A stretch of 64,000 bases of DNA from Bacteroidota bacterium (GTDB lineage: Bacteria > Bacteroidota > Bacteroidia > B-17B0 > Aurantibacillaceae): positions 62,001 to 126,000 of the forward strand of contig JAQZBQ010000009.1 in assembly GCA_029237825.1 (NCBI GenBank). The letters are read 5' to 3'. Position numbers and translations under genes: made by a program. Below the pieces are notes generated by a model. The model saw nothing but the letters and a program-made list of their open reading frames with translations, had not been told where the DNA came from and ran no database searches. Positions 8,997 through 18,234 of this stretch are shown piece by piece (position 1 is the stretch's first letter; each line of letters opens with the position of its first letter).

Positions 8997-10559
8997 TTAC
9001 TTGGTTAATTCAATATTCATGTTTATTTCGGCCTGGTAAGAGACTTTATCCAGTACTTCAATGTTTTTATTTACGGTTTTAAAACCTGGTGCATCAATGT
9101 TCATTTGGTATTTTCCTGGAGGAAGAATAACAACGAATCTTCCTGATGACGGATTTGGCAAATAATTCCCCACCAGTTCTTTGGTAATATTGTCATTTAC
9201 AGAAATAAATACATCCCCGTAATTGATGGCTTCATTATTTTTTGTTGTGAACTCACCAATAACAACAGAATAATCATTTGCTACCTCATTAAAAGTTACA
9301 CGGTAAATATCAAAATCTCCCTGACCTCCGTTTTTTGCCGAGGCAATATATCCGTATTTCCCATTTTTTGAAATTCGAAAATTCATGTCGTCATCTGTAG
9401 TATTGATGGGGTAACCGATATTTTTCGGGCTGGTAAAAGTTGAATTTGCTTCATCATAGGAAGACTGAAAAATATCATAGCCGCCCATACTGGTGTGTCC
9501 TTTGGATGAAAAATACAGGATTTTACCATCGGGTGAAATATTTGGGAAATCTTCGTCGTGCGGCGTATTAATTTCAGGACCAGCGTTCTTTGGATCAGAC
9601 CATTTATTTCCCACTTTTTTACAGATATAAATGTCGGTACCTCCTAAGCCGCCCTTTCTGCTGCTTGCAAAAAAAAGAGTATTGCCGTCGGATGATACAG
9701 ACGCTGCAATTTCATCACCGCCACTATTTATTTTTGCATCAAGTTTCTCAGGCTTGGAATAGTTTCCCTGAGCATCCAGTTTACTCATATAAATATTACC
9801 TTTTCCTGAACCTTCAGGCTGATAAAGTAAAATGATGTTGCCACTTTCGCTTAAACCAATCACTTCCATGCCACCATTTCCGGCATTTAAAGGGGCACCA
9901 ATCGGACTGGCTTTCATATATTCACCATTCACAACCCTGGAAATATATATCGAGTTATAATAAGTTCCATTATCAAGTCGTTCCGCGTTTTTTTCTGGAC
10001 GTTTGGTATTATATAAAATAAATGATTCGTTAGCGGTTACAAAGGGATAATAATCGCTGTATTCCGAATTAATGTTTGATCCCAGATTTTTGAAAACCAC
10101 ATCCACCGGGAACTTCATCAACTCTTTAGCATTGATACAGTGCTGTATTTGCAGGTCGGCATCCGTAAGGTTAAAGGCTGAACCTTTACCCTCCTGCTTG
10201 AATTTTTTAAAAATTGCCATGGCATCATCAAATCTGCTCGCATACTGATACGCACGTCCTAAAAGGTATTCGGCGTTTGGATCATGCTTATCCTTGCGCG
10301 TTACTATTTCAAGGTAAGGTACCGCTTTACTTTTGTTCGTGTTATTATTCAGGTAACACACCCCGATATTATAATTATAGGATTCATTTCTCGGATCTTC
10401 ATTCAATAGTTGCAGATAATCTACAAGTGCATCTTCATAATTTCCCATCTTCATTTTATTAGCTGCCACTTCAGGAGTAACTTTTGTAACTCCTTCGTCT
10501 TGCGCCTGATGCACTAATGTTAAACAGGAGAGCGCAAATAATAAAATTGATTTTTTCAT
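8997..10559 (-). CDS. TPR and PD40 beta-propeller protein, exported
   Basis: 520 residues with a signal peptide (ending near HQAQD), TPR helices (about 25-140), then PD40/WD40-like propeller repeats marked by segments such as SSDGNTLFFASSRKGGLGG and SPDGKILYFSSKGHTSMGG. The end is a carboxypeptidase-regulatory-like beta-sandwich (GRFVVILPPGKYQMNIDAPG). Bacteroidota proteins of this layout usually continue into an OmpA peptidoglycan-binding domain; here it is absent, so this is a short variant. It is probably periplasmic or cell-surface associated and may belong to the envelope machinery, by analogy with the PorE-type proteins of type IX secretion; that link is inference. Confidence 0.75.
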   Translation of the reverse strand: MKKSILLFALSCLTLVHQAQDEGVTKVTPEVAANKMKMGNYEDALVDYLQLLNEDPRNESYNYNIGVCYLNNNTNKSKAVPYLEIVTRKDKHDPNAEYLLGRAYQYASRFDDAMAIFKKFKQEGKGSAFNLTDADLQIQHCINAKELMKFPVDVVFKNLGSNINSEYSDYYPFVTANESFILYNTKRPEKNAERLDNGTYYNSIYISRVVNGEYMKASPIGAPLNAGNGGMEVIGLSESGNIILLYQPEGSGKGNIYMSKLDAQGNYSKPEKLDAKINSGGDEIAASVSSDGNTLFFASSRKGGLGGTDIYICKKVGNKWSDPKNAGPEINTPHDEDFPNISPDGKILYFSSKGHTSMGGYDIFQSSYDEANSTFTSPKNIGYPINTTDDDMNFRISKNGKYGYIASAKNGGQGDFDIYRVTFNEVANDYSVVIGEFTTKNNEAINYGDVFISVNDNITKELVGNYLPNPSSGRFVVILPPGKYQMNIDAPGFKTVNKNIEVLDKVSYQAEINMNIELTK

Positions 10560-10702
10560 TTTTGAAATTTTTAAAATATAAGCATACTAATTTATACAAT
10601 TTACGAGAATTGACACCTTAATGTGAAAAACTGTTGAAATACTTTGGAAATTGAAAATTCAATTTGTTTAATATTATATTCAAGCATTCTAAACATTTAA
10701 CT

Positions 10703-12358
10703 ATGACTACTTTCCACTATTTCAGATCAGTTATACTGTGCCTATCGTTTGTGGTATTTGTCACCTGTTCCGATTCGAGCGATGAAAAAGACTCGCGCAC
10801 TGTTTTTAATTACAATGAAATGGCAGGTATCAGTAGTCTGGATCCGGCTTCGGCTAACAATACAGAGGATATCTGGGGGGTAAACCAGGTATATAACGGA
10901 CTTGTTCAGTTAAACGACTCGTTAATAGTGCAACCTTGCATCGCAAAAAAATGGTTCATTAGCGATGATGGATTAACCTACACTTTCACGTTGCGGGACG
11001 ATGTGTACTTTCATGATAACCAGTGTTTTGAAGATGGCAAAGGTCGGAAAGTTACGGCGAGGGATTTTGTGATTTCATTTAACCGTTTATATGATGCTCG
11101 CGTAAGTAGTGCGGTTTCGTTACTGGCAAATATTGATCGAACAGAAAAAACAGGGTACAAGGGATTTTCCGCATTAAACGATTCTACGTTTGTTGTTTAC
11201 CTGAAAGAGCCTTTCAGTGCGTTTCTTAGTGTGCTTACCATGAAATATTTTTCTGTAATACCCTATGAAGCTGCTGATTTTTATGGCCAGGATTTCAGAA
11301 GGAATCCGGTAGGTACAGGTCCTTTTAAGTTTAAGTTGTGGGAAGAAGGAACGAAACTGGTACTTCTTAAAAATGAAAATTATTTCGAGTTTGACGGCGC
11401 GCACCGATTGCCATACCTGGATGCAGTGACCATTTCATTTGTGAAGGACCGTGAGACCGCTTTTATGGAGTTATTGAATGGTAAGTATGACATGCTCAGT
11501 GGGGCCGACGCCTTTAATATAAACGAAGTGTTAGACAAAAATGGAAATTTGCAGCCAGTTTATGCCGAGAAGTTTAACATGCAAAAACAAACTTTTCTTA
11601 AAACAGATTACCTTGGGATACTGGTAGATGAAAATATTGATATCGTTAAAAAATCACCATTGCGGATTAAAGCCTTACGTAAGGCCATCAATTATGGATT
11701 TGACCGGGTAAAAATGGTGAAATTTTTCAGAAACAATATCGGGTATCCGGCAACAGCGGGCTTTATACCGAACGGCCTGCCTTCTTTTAATGAGAAAATT
11801 GTTAAAGGATATACCTATGATCCTGAGAAAGTAAGGCAGTTGCTGATTGAAGCTGGTTTTCCGGATGGGAAGGGCTTGCCGGAAATTACTCTGCACACTA
11901 CGGATAACTATTCAGAGCAAACTGAATTTGTTCAATCTCAGTTGGCGGATAACAATATCAAAGTCAACATCAGTGTTGATAAGCCAGTAGTTTTAAGACA
12001 GGCGGTAGCGAGTTGTGAGTATAATTTATTTAAAAAATCATGGGTAGGCGATTACGCGGATGAGGAAAATTTTATGAGCCTATTTTACAGCAAAAATTTT
12101 GCTCCTGTAGGATCTAATTATACCCACTATAAAAATCCTGAATTTGATGTGTTGTTTGAAAAAGTGATAAAAGAACAGAACCGCGAGGTGAAAAACGCGC
12201 TTTATCAGCAAATGGACCAGATGTTGATAGATGACGCTCCAATTGTGCCACTTTACTATGACCAGGTAATCAGGCTTGTAAATAAAAACATAAAAGATTT
12301 TACCACAAATCCAATGAATTTGCTCAATCTTAAACGGGTTAAAAAAGCCGGACATTAA
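10703..12358 (+). CDS. peptide/solute ABC transporter substrate-binding lipoprotein (SBP family 5)
   Basis: A family 5 extracellular binding protein. The start at 10703 (MTTFHYFRSV) is chosen over 10664, because it gives a compact lipoprotein signal with lipobox FVVFVTC. Family hallmarks are visible: GLDPASANNTEDIWGVNQVYN-like beginning, TYTFTLRDDVYFHD, NPVGTGPFKFKLW and the late IVPLYYDQVIRLV segment. It would capture oligopeptides or similar solutes in the periplasm for import. No permease or ATPase genes are adjacent, so partner subunits must be encoded elsewhere. Confidence 0.8.
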   Translation: MTTFHYFRSVILCLSFVVFVTCSDSSDEKDSRTVFNYNEMAGISSLDPASANNTEDIWGVNQVYNGLVQLNDSLIVQPCIAKKWFISDDGLTYTFTLRDDVYFHDNQCFEDGKGRKVTARDFVISFNRLYDARVSSAVSLLANIDRTEKTGYKGFSALNDSTFVVYLKEPFSAFLSVLTMKYFSVIPYEAADFYGQDFRRNPVGTGPFKFKLWEEGTKLVLLKNENYFEFDGAHRLPYLDAVTISFVKDRETAFMELLNGKYDMLSGADAFNINEVLDKNGNLQPVYAEKFNMQKQTFLKTDYLGILVDENIDIVKKSPLRIKALRKAINYGFDRVKMVKFFRNNIGYPATAGFIPNGLPSFNEKIVKGYTYDPEKVRQLLIEAGFPDGKGLPEITLHTTDNYSEQTEFVQSQLADNNIKVNISVDKPVVLRQAVASCEYNLFKKSWVGDYADEENFMSLFYSKNFAPVGSNYTHYKNPEFDVLFEKVIKEQNREVKNALYQQMDQMLIDDAPIVPLYYDQVIRLVNKNIKDFTTNPMNLLNLKRVKKAGH

Positions 12359-12479
12359 GGTTTTGACTTAGGAAAGCTTTCACAAAACTCGCATTTTTAT
12401 AATATATACCCCGGGCGGTGTTATTGTAAAAGATTTTTTTTATATATTTTCATTTATCGTTATTTTTAGCCTCTTGAGG

Positions 12480-12510
12480 GCGAAGCTAACGGAAGTGTTA
12501 GAATCTTCGC
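12480..12510 (+). promoter_or_regulatory. stem-loop in the leader of the RND exporter gene
   Basis: Two stacked perfect stems, GCGAAG/CTTCGC and CTAAC/GTTAG, with a six-base loop and a three-base bulge on the 3' side, end 21 bases before the ATG at 12532. There is no T run after it, so it is not a standard terminator. It could modulate translation or be a binding site; no known riboswitch is recognised. Confidence 0.35.
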
Positions 12511-12531
12511 GAACTTTAAAATCCGGTAACT

Positions 12532-14886
12532 ATGTGGAAATATTTTTCGAGAGTCTTATTAAGAAATAAAATTGCTTTTACAACTGTTGTACTTTTGATT
12601 ACAGCCTTCATGGGCTATAAAACATCGAAAGTAGAGCTGTCGTATGATTTTGCACAGATTCTTCCTGACACTGACAGCACATTTATCGAATATCAAAATT
12701 TTAAAAAACTATTTGGTGAGGATGGAAATGTGATGGTGATGGGTTTTGCCGACAAAAACCTGTTCGAGTATGAGAAGTTTAAAGACTGGCATGACCTGAG
12801 TCAAAAGATAAAAGGTATTCAAGGCATTAAAGATCTTATGTCGGTGCCAACAGTTTTTAAATTTATTAAAAACGACAGCCTTGAAAAATTTGATTTTGTG
12901 CCTCTGATATCCAAACCTATCAGAAACCAACAGGATGTTGATAGTATTAAATCCGATTTCATGGCGCTTCCGTTTTATGAAGGCATCATTTACAATAAGG
13001 AGACAGGTGCAAACGTAATGGCCATCACCTTTACAAAAAAAGACCTTAATTCTAAACGGAGGTTAGAAATTGTAGCGGAAATTAAGGATCTTGCTGATGA
13101 ATTCGCTCAAAAGCATCATGTTGAAATGCATTATTCTGGGATGCCATTCATCCGGTCGCAGGTGATGACTAAAGTTTCTCATGAAATGACTTTGTTCCTT
13201 ATTTTAGCAATACTCGTTACGGCTTTAATTTTGTGGGCATTCTTTCGTTCCGTAAATGTGGTGTTCTTTTCGCTGATTATAACCGGTATCGGCGTTTTAT
13301 GGTCGATGGGAATAATGCAGTTATTTAGCTACAAAATTACCATCCTCTCAGGTTTAATACCACCATTAATTATGGTAATTGGTCTGCCAAACTGTATATT
13401 TCTTATTAATAAATACCAAAGTGAGTTTGTATTACATGGTAATAAAATTAAAGCTATTACACGGAGTATTCAAACCATTGGTGTTTCGCTTTTTCTTGCT
13501 AATATAACAACAGCCATTGGATTTGGTGTTTTGTATTTTACAAAGAGTTTAATGCTGGTAGAATTTGGAATTGTCGCTTCCATCAGTGTTATGGCAACGT
13601 ACTTTATCACCTTGATCTTGGTTCCTGTGATATTAAATTTGCTTCCAACACCTAAAGCAAAACATACAAAACATCAGGAGGGAAAAACAATCAACAAAGC
13701 TTTAAATATTGTTGACTACCTGGTGCAAAAGCAGCGAATGGCTATTTATATTACTTCTGCAGTTTTAACGGCTATCTGTTTCTGGGGGATGACTTTTATT
13801 GATATGAATGGCTATGTAGTGGATGATCTTCCAAAAAAAGATCCGATTTATACAGACCTTCATTTTTTTGAGGAAAATTTCAACGGCGTGTTACCATTTG
13901 AGATAGCGGTTGATACGAAGAAGGAAAATGGTTTATTTGAAAATAACGCGAAAGCTTTATATAAAATCAAGGCGATGCAAAAAGTTTTTGAAGGATATCC
14001 AATATTTTCAAAACCATTATCAGTTGTTGAAGCGATAAAATTTTCCTACCAGGCATATAATGAAGGAAACCCTAAATATTACCGTTTTCCAGGCGTTACG
14101 GATTTAAAAACCTTGTCAGAATATTCGGGTTCTTTGAAAGGGCAGAATAACAAGTTGTCTAAATTTATTGATAGCACAAAACAAACGACCCGTGTAAGTT
14201 ACCAGGTTGCCGATATTGGTTCTAAAAAAATGAAAGAACTAATGGCTGTACTAAGACCCAAAATTGATTCAATTTTTAGTCCATCAGAATATAAGGTCAG
14301 CATGACGGGACATAGTCTTGTATTCTTAAAAAACAACGACTACCTTTTATCCAATCTGTTAGAAAGCCTGGTTATTGAAATCATCCTGATCGCAATCGTT
14401 GGTATCGCATTGTTCCGTTCTGTCCGGATCATTATTTTATCAAAACTGCCGTGTCTGATTCCACTTGTAATTACTGCGGGTATAATGGGTTTTTTAGACA
14501 TTCGTTTTAAACCCTCCACCATTTTAATTTTCAGTATAGCGTTCGGGATATCGTCCGACGGCACCATTTATTTCTTAACCAAATATAGACAGGAATTAAA
14601 AAAGAAAAATACAGGGGCCGCTGAGGCTATTTCTGCAGCCATTAAGGATACGGGCCTCAGTATGGTTTATACTTCCATTATTTTATTTTCAGGATTTTCT
14701 ATTTTTGCAGCGTCCAGTTTTGGAGGCACTGTAGCGTTGGGGGTTTTGGTTTCCATTACACTATTAATTTCGATGTTCACCAATATCATTTTGTTGCCGG
14801 CGATTTTGCTATCTATTCACCGAAAATCAATTAAAAAAGAAATTATCGAAGAGCCGCTGATTGATATAGAAGACAGCCTGGATTAA
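12532..14886 (+). CDS. RND/MMPL-family exporter with SSD-like membrane domains
   Basis: 784 residues with two halves, each a span followed by a large periplasmic loop and then a block of about five to six spans (blocks near 220-375 and 605-770). This is the duplicated layout of the RND superfamily. Membrane-block segments such as GIGVLWSMGIMQLF and AFGISSDGTIYFLTKYR carry the conserved Gly/Asp positions of the proton path. The length is short of the 1000-residue AcrB type and fits the MMPL/hopanoid-exporter group. It probably exports lipids or lipid-like compounds across the inner membrane. Confidence 0.8.
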   Translation: MWKYFSRVLLRNKIAFTTVVLLITAFMGYKTSKVELSYDFAQILPDTDSTFIEYQNFKKLFGEDGNVMVMGFADKNLFEYEKFKDWHDLSQKIKGIQGIKDLMSVPTVFKFIKNDSLEKFDFVPLISKPIRNQQDVDSIKSDFMALPFYEGIIYNKETGANVMAITFTKKDLNSKRRLEIVAEIKDLADEFAQKHHVEMHYSGMPFIRSQVMTKVSHEMTLFLILAILVTALILWAFFRSVNVVFFSLIITGIGVLWSMGIMQLFSYKITILSGLIPPLIMVIGLPNCIFLINKYQSEFVLHGNKIKAITRSIQTIGVSLFLANITTAIGFGVLYFTKSLMLVEFGIVASISVMATYFITLILVPVILNLLPTPKAKHTKHQEGKTINKALNIVDYLVQKQRMAIYITSAVLTAICFWGMTFIDMNGYVVDDLPKKDPIYTDLHFFEENFNGVLPFEIAVDTKKENGLFENNAKALYKIKAMQKVFEGYPIFSKPLSVVEAIKFSYQAYNEGNPKYYRFPGVTDLKTLSEYSGSLKGQNNKLSKFIDSTKQTTRVSYQVADIGSKKMKELMAVLRPKIDSIFSPSEYKVSMTGHSLVFLKNNDYLLSNLLESLVIEIILIAIVGIALFRSVRIIILSKLPCLIPLVITAGIMGFLDIRFKPSTILIFSIAFGISSDGTIYFLTKYRQELKKKNTGAAEAISAAIKDTGLSMVYTSIILFSGFSIFAASSFGGTVALGVLVSITLLISMFTNIILLPAILLSIHRKSIKKEIIEEPLIDIEDSLD

Positions 14887-14903
14887 ATAAATTTTTAGGG
14901 AAT

Positions 14904-14933
14904 AAAAAAAGCGGGTTTTTACCCGCTTTTTTT
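14904..14933. terminator. bidirectional Rho-independent terminator
   Basis: A stem AAAAGCGGG / CCCGCTTTT with a six-base loop has A runs on one side and T runs on the other. It lies between the stops of the convergent exporter and KGG-protein genes and can serve both strands. Confidence 0.8.
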
Positions 14934-14944
14934 ATTTCAAATTA

Positions 14945-15766
14945 TTACCGTCTTGGTGAGCGGGAATCACCGTTTCTACCGGAGCCGCCGTTTTTTGACC
15001 TTCGCGTGGAAGTTCCATTTTTGGCATGGGCTCTTCCGCCCATACTTGCAATGCGTTGAACATCTTCTTTGCTCATTGACGCAAACCCTCGTTTGTTTTG
15101 CCCCTGATGATTCGACCCCGAAGAAGCTCTTTGTTCGCGTGTAGATGGTTGCCTTGAGTGCGTTAATTTTCGGGTTTCACTTTTACTTCCGCGTTGTTCT
15201 CGTCCTTCTTTTGTACTAAAATCCCTTCCTCCGTACCGACTTGGACGATTTTCACGAGATTCATTTTCGTTACGAGTATACCGTTCCTCTTCCCTGTGAT
15301 TTTCGCTTCCTCTCCGCCTATTAAAGCGGTTCCTGTGCTCCTCCTGGTCTTTAGATTCAAATTCCCTCTCATTATTTCTTTCTGCATGATTTCGACGGTG
15401 TTCATCTGCCTCATAATATTCATCGTCCCTGTGCCCGTGCGAAAAGCGTCCGCCAAATTTTGAAGGTTTATAGTATTCTTCCCTTACGGTTTCATCGTAA
15501 CTTTTATGGTTATCGTTATGATGCTCCCGATCTTCGAAATCAAAATCATCCCGGTGTTGGGAAGGATTGTTCAGATCGTCGTCATGAAAACGGCTTCTTT
15601 TTTTAGTAGTGTAATCTTCATCGTCATGACGGTGCCTATAGTTATGACCATCATTGTTGGTGAAGCGAGGCTGCTTATTACGTCCGTGGTACCCGTCGTT
15701 TGAGTGACCTCTGGAATCTCTTCCTCCATGACGAGAATTGCTGTTGCCGGAATCTGAATTTCTCAT
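14945..15766 (-). CDS. Arg/His/Asp-rich low-complexity protein with C-terminal KGG stress motif
   Basis: 273 residues. The first about 220 are almost entirely Arg, His, Asp, Glu, Asn, Ser, Gly and Tyr, with no predicted fold. Near the end, KRGFASMSKEDVQRIASMGG matches the KGG repeat of general-stress proteins (usual form GFASMDxExxREIASxGGxA, as in GsiB/YciG-type proteins). The fusion of one KGG motif to a long charged disordered arm is unusual, since these proteins are usually short or made of KGG repeats only. An osmotic or desiccation role, or nucleic-acid binding, is inference. It is a single gene ending at the shared terminator. Confidence 0.6.
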   Translation of the reverse strand: MRNSDSGNSNSRHGGRDSRGHSNDGYHGRNKQPRFTNNDGHNYRHRHDDEDYTTKKRSRFHDDDLNNPSQHRDDFDFEDREHHNDNHKSYDETVREEYYKPSKFGGRFSHGHRDDEYYEADEHRRNHAERNNEREFESKDQEEHRNRFNRRRGSENHREEERYTRNENESRENRPSRYGGRDFSTKEGREQRGSKSETRKLTHSRQPSTREQRASSGSNHQGQNKRGFASMSKEDVQRIASMGGRAHAKNGTSTRRSKNGGSGRNGDSRSPRR

Positions 15767-15880
15767 ATTTTAAAGTTTTATTTTGTGATACAAAGATCGA
15801 TTGCCAGGCATTGGAACATATTATGTTCTTTATCAAAAAAGTTAAACATTTTACATGATGTAAATCCGGAAGATTCAGGC

Positions 15881-16537
15881 TTAGTCTGGTTTGCGTTTGG
15901 GATCAACAATTTTATAAAACACTTCAAAAGCAGATTTTCGCGTGCCGGCAATGATTTTTGAATGCGAACAGCATATATTTTGCAATGAATCGTCAGGATT
16001 CTGCGTGAATCCAGCTTTAGGATAGGCACAGAAAAGGCATAAGGATTCAGTTTGGCAAAAGCGACTCCAAAGGTGTTCCAGTTGCACCGTTGCTCCATTG
16101 TGACCTTGCTCCCATAATAGCGCTACCATTTCGCCAAATGCCCTTACCTGCCGACTACGTGCTTTTGCTTTACTGATGATACTGTTAACCGTTGCCATGA
16201 AAAGTGTTTCATCTGGCCAGCCATTTTTCATAAAGGTGGATAACGTTTCAGCGGCGTCTAACGGTATATATTGGTGATCTGAAATGAGCGTGCCCAGGTT
16301 GCACCCGTTTTTTTTCAATCGTTTATTTAGGGCTTTAAGGTGTTCAGTAGTGGCAATGATGACTACACAGTCACCGGCTCTGAATCCATCAAGTACATAT
16401 CCCTCTAATAAATCGAGGAACGCTGCTTTACTTTCGTAAATTTGAACAAGATGATCATAGGGAGCAATTTCGCCCCAAAATACTTGTGTGGTGCAACTCA
16501 TCCATTCCCCACTTTCTTTGTTTTTTCCGGATTTCAT
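15881..16537 (-). CDS. MEDS-domain (DcmR-type sensory) protein
   Basis: 218 residues. The segment HLVQIYESKAAFLDLLEGYV, then GFRAGDCVVIIATTEHLKAL and the later VRAFGEMVALLWEQG, match the MEDS domain, a RecA-like sensory domain found in methanogens, methylotrophs and many soil bacteria. A Cys-rich tail (CLFCAYPK, ICCSHS) follows. No histidine kinase or DNA-binding domain is attached, so it is a stand-alone sensor-type protein. The ligand is unknown. It has no co-directional neighbour within 100 bases. Confidence 0.7.
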   Translation of the reverse strand: MKSGKNKESGEWMSCTTQVFWGEIAPYDHLVQIYESKAAFLDLLEGYVLDGFRAGDCVVIIATTEHLKALNKRLKKNGCNLGTLISDHQYIPLDAAETLSTFMKNGWPDETLFMATVNSIISKAKARSRQVRAFGEMVALLWEQGHNGATVQLEHLWSRFCQTESLCLFCAYPKAGFTQNPDDSLQNICCSHSKIIAGTRKSAFEVFYKIVDPKRKPD

Positions 16538-16796
16538 TTGCGTTTGTTTTAGAATATAAAGTTACTTCATTTAACCAGAGCTGGCCTTATACGATTCAGG
16601 CGAAGACCTATCATAAAATGAAGTGTTTACACGCATGACATACGTTAAAAAGTGAAATAGAAATATTGAAATTTACTTTCTGTAATAACGTATTATAAGT
16701 TATTAGGTATATTCTCTTAAAGTAGCGTAACAGATCCCAAGTACAAGTGCGATTGGTGGAGTACACAAAGAAAAAAGGATATTTTTAAGAGATTTA
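16538..16796. other. intergenic region upstream of tRNA promoter
   Basis: The 349 bases between the MEDS gene start and the tRNA hold the leader of the MEDS gene on the left and the tRNA promoter (16797-16827) on the right. No open frame with family-like sequence is seen in between. Confidence 0.5.
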
Positions 16797-16827
16797 TTTG
16801 TGAGTTAAGAAATTAAACATATCTTTG
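16797..16827 (+). promoter_or_regulatory. Bacteroidota-type promoter of tRNA-fMet
   Basis: TTTG at 16797-16800, a 19-base spacer, then TATCTTTG at 16820-16827. This is exactly the -33/-7 consensus (TTTG, TAnnTTTG) of the Bacteroidota primary sigma factor. It lies 59 bases before the mature tRNA 5' end, leaving a leader of about 50 bases. Confidence 0.8.
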
Positions 16828-16886
16828 CACCTCGAAAATAACATTGTTGTTTTTAAAAGTTAGAAAGTTCTTTTATTATTACATAT

Positions 16887-16958
<72 letters not shown>

Positions 16959-16968
16959 CTTATTAAAT

Positions 16969-17005
16969 AAAAAGCCTTGATTAGCAACACTTTCAAGGCT
17001 TTTTT
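16969..17005 (+). terminator. terminator downstream of tRNA-fMet (prophage side)
   Basis: A perfect stem AAAAAGCCTTGA / TCAAGGCTTTTT with a twelve-base loop and a following T run. It lies 10 bases after the tRNA. It is part of the incoming element and replaces the host terminator now displaced to 38107-38137. Confidence 0.8.
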
Positions 17006-17012
17006 ATTGAAA

Positions 17013-17031
17013 TTGATACTGTTTTGATACC
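17013..17031 (+). repeat. putative left integrase arm sites
   Basis: Two copies of TTGATAC, 11 bases apart (TTGATACT and TTGATACC), lie between the tRNA and integrase gene. The same TGATACC core occurs twice at the right end (37969-37992). Paired short repeats near both ends are typical arm-type binding sites of tyrosine integrases; binding itself is inference. Confidence 0.45.
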
Positions 17032-17065
17032 ATCGTTTTAGGGGTTTTGGGGAAAACCCAAAAAC

Positions 17066-18199
17066 ATGGAAAACTATCAACTAGCAAAAATTGTGGATCG
17101 CGGCGGCGACTTAACCGCCCGCTGGTTCGTAGAATACAAGTATAAACACCCTGAAACGGGCAAATTTGTTAAGTTTCGGGAGTGGATCAGTGCAAAAATA
17201 ACTACCCGTTCCGGTAGATACCAGAAAGCCACAGCCCTCAAAGCATCCATTAACTTAAAATTAAAAAGTGGTTTTTCACCATTTGAGGCTGTAGAGCGAC
17301 AAAGAACCCTAAAAGACTGTATTACCTCAGTTTTGGAATTAAAAGCCGTTACATGCGGTAAACGTGCCAAAATTACCTACAAAAGTATAGGCGGGTTGTT
17401 CCTTAATTGGATTGAAAAAAACAATCTTTCTACGGTTAAGCCAGAAGAGATTAACAAAGCACTTGCGCAAAGGTTTTTGGATTATCTGTTAATTGACAAG
17501 AAAGTCAGTAACCGAACCTATAATAATTACCTGGTTTGTTTACGAACCATTTTTGAAGTTTTACTGGAACGCGAGGCCATAGATTTTAACGTATGGAAAA
17601 AATTAAAAAAGCTTAAGGTTAAAGAAGCTGATATAACGGCATTTACAGCAGCTGAATGTAAAAGGGTTGCCGAAATAGTACCGGTAGTGAATTACCAGCT
17701 ATATGCGGCTGCAATGCTTATTTACTATTGTTATTTAAGACCGGCAGAAATTGTGCGCCTAAAAATTCAGGATTTGGATTTAGTAAAAGGACAAATATTA
17801 GTGAAAGCCAGCCAAAGTAAAAATGGCTGTAATCAGGTTGTTATCATGCATCAGGAATTAATAAAGATCATTGAAAAAATGAACTTGAACGCATTTCCGT
17901 CGGATTACTATGTGTTTGGCACATCCAAACTTTTAAAGCCGGGACCTCGCGAAATAGCGCCTACCCGTATTGCTGATGCTTGGCGCGAACAATTCAAAAA
18001 ACCATATGGCTTTACAAAGAACATTTACGATCTTAAACCTACCGGTAATGGCGCGGCACTGGATAGCGGCATTGATACTCGCGATATTCAATTGCAAAAC
18101 CGACATCATTCCCTTGACCAAACGCAGCGTTACTTGAATAAGTTTCGAAACAAGCCCGGGAATGTTTTTCGTGAAAAAATGCCGGTATTTAATCAATAA
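17066..18199 (+). CDS. int: tyrosine site-specific integrase
   Basis: 377 residues: an N-terminal arm-binding region, a SAM-like core-binding domain (about 100-190, with NRTYNNYLVCLRTIFEVLL) and a C-terminal catalytic domain. Catalytic residues visible are Arg in YLRPAEIVRL, Lys in ASQSKNG, His in RHHSLDQTQ and the nucleophile Tyr in QRYLNKF. Relatives in Bacteroidota usually read K-H-T-G at the box II position; here it is LKPTGN, so the His is replaced by Pro. It recombines the element with the 3' end of tRNA-fMet. It is read away from the tRNA and is monocistronic or co-transcribed with the PEGA gene. Confidence 0.9.
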   Translation: MENYQLAKIVDRGGDLTARWFVEYKYKHPETGKFVKFREWISAKITTRSGRYQKATALKASINLKLKSGFSPFEAVERQRTLKDCITSVLELKAVTCGKRAKITYKSIGGLFLNWIEKNNLSTVKPEEINKALAQRFLDYLLIDKKVSNRTYNNYLVCLRTIFEVLLEREAIDFNVWKKLKKLKVKEADITAFTAAECKRVAEIVPVVNYQLYAAAMLIYYCYLRPAEIVRLKIQDLDLVKGQILVKASQSKNGCNQVVIMHQELIKIIEKMNLNAFPSDYYVFGTSKLLKPGPREIAPTRIADAWREQFKKPYGFTKNIYDLKPTGNGAALDSGIDTRDIQLQNRHHSLDQTQRYLNKFRNKPGNVFREKMPVFNQ

Positions 18200-18234
18200 A
18201 AAAATAATTTTACTTTTACTTAAAATCAGAAACT

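Noticed and set aside
14953-15703. Several frames antisense to and in other frames of the KGG protein gene
   Set aside because: Low-complexity coding DNA gives long open frames on all strands. Only the frame with the KGG motif is supported.
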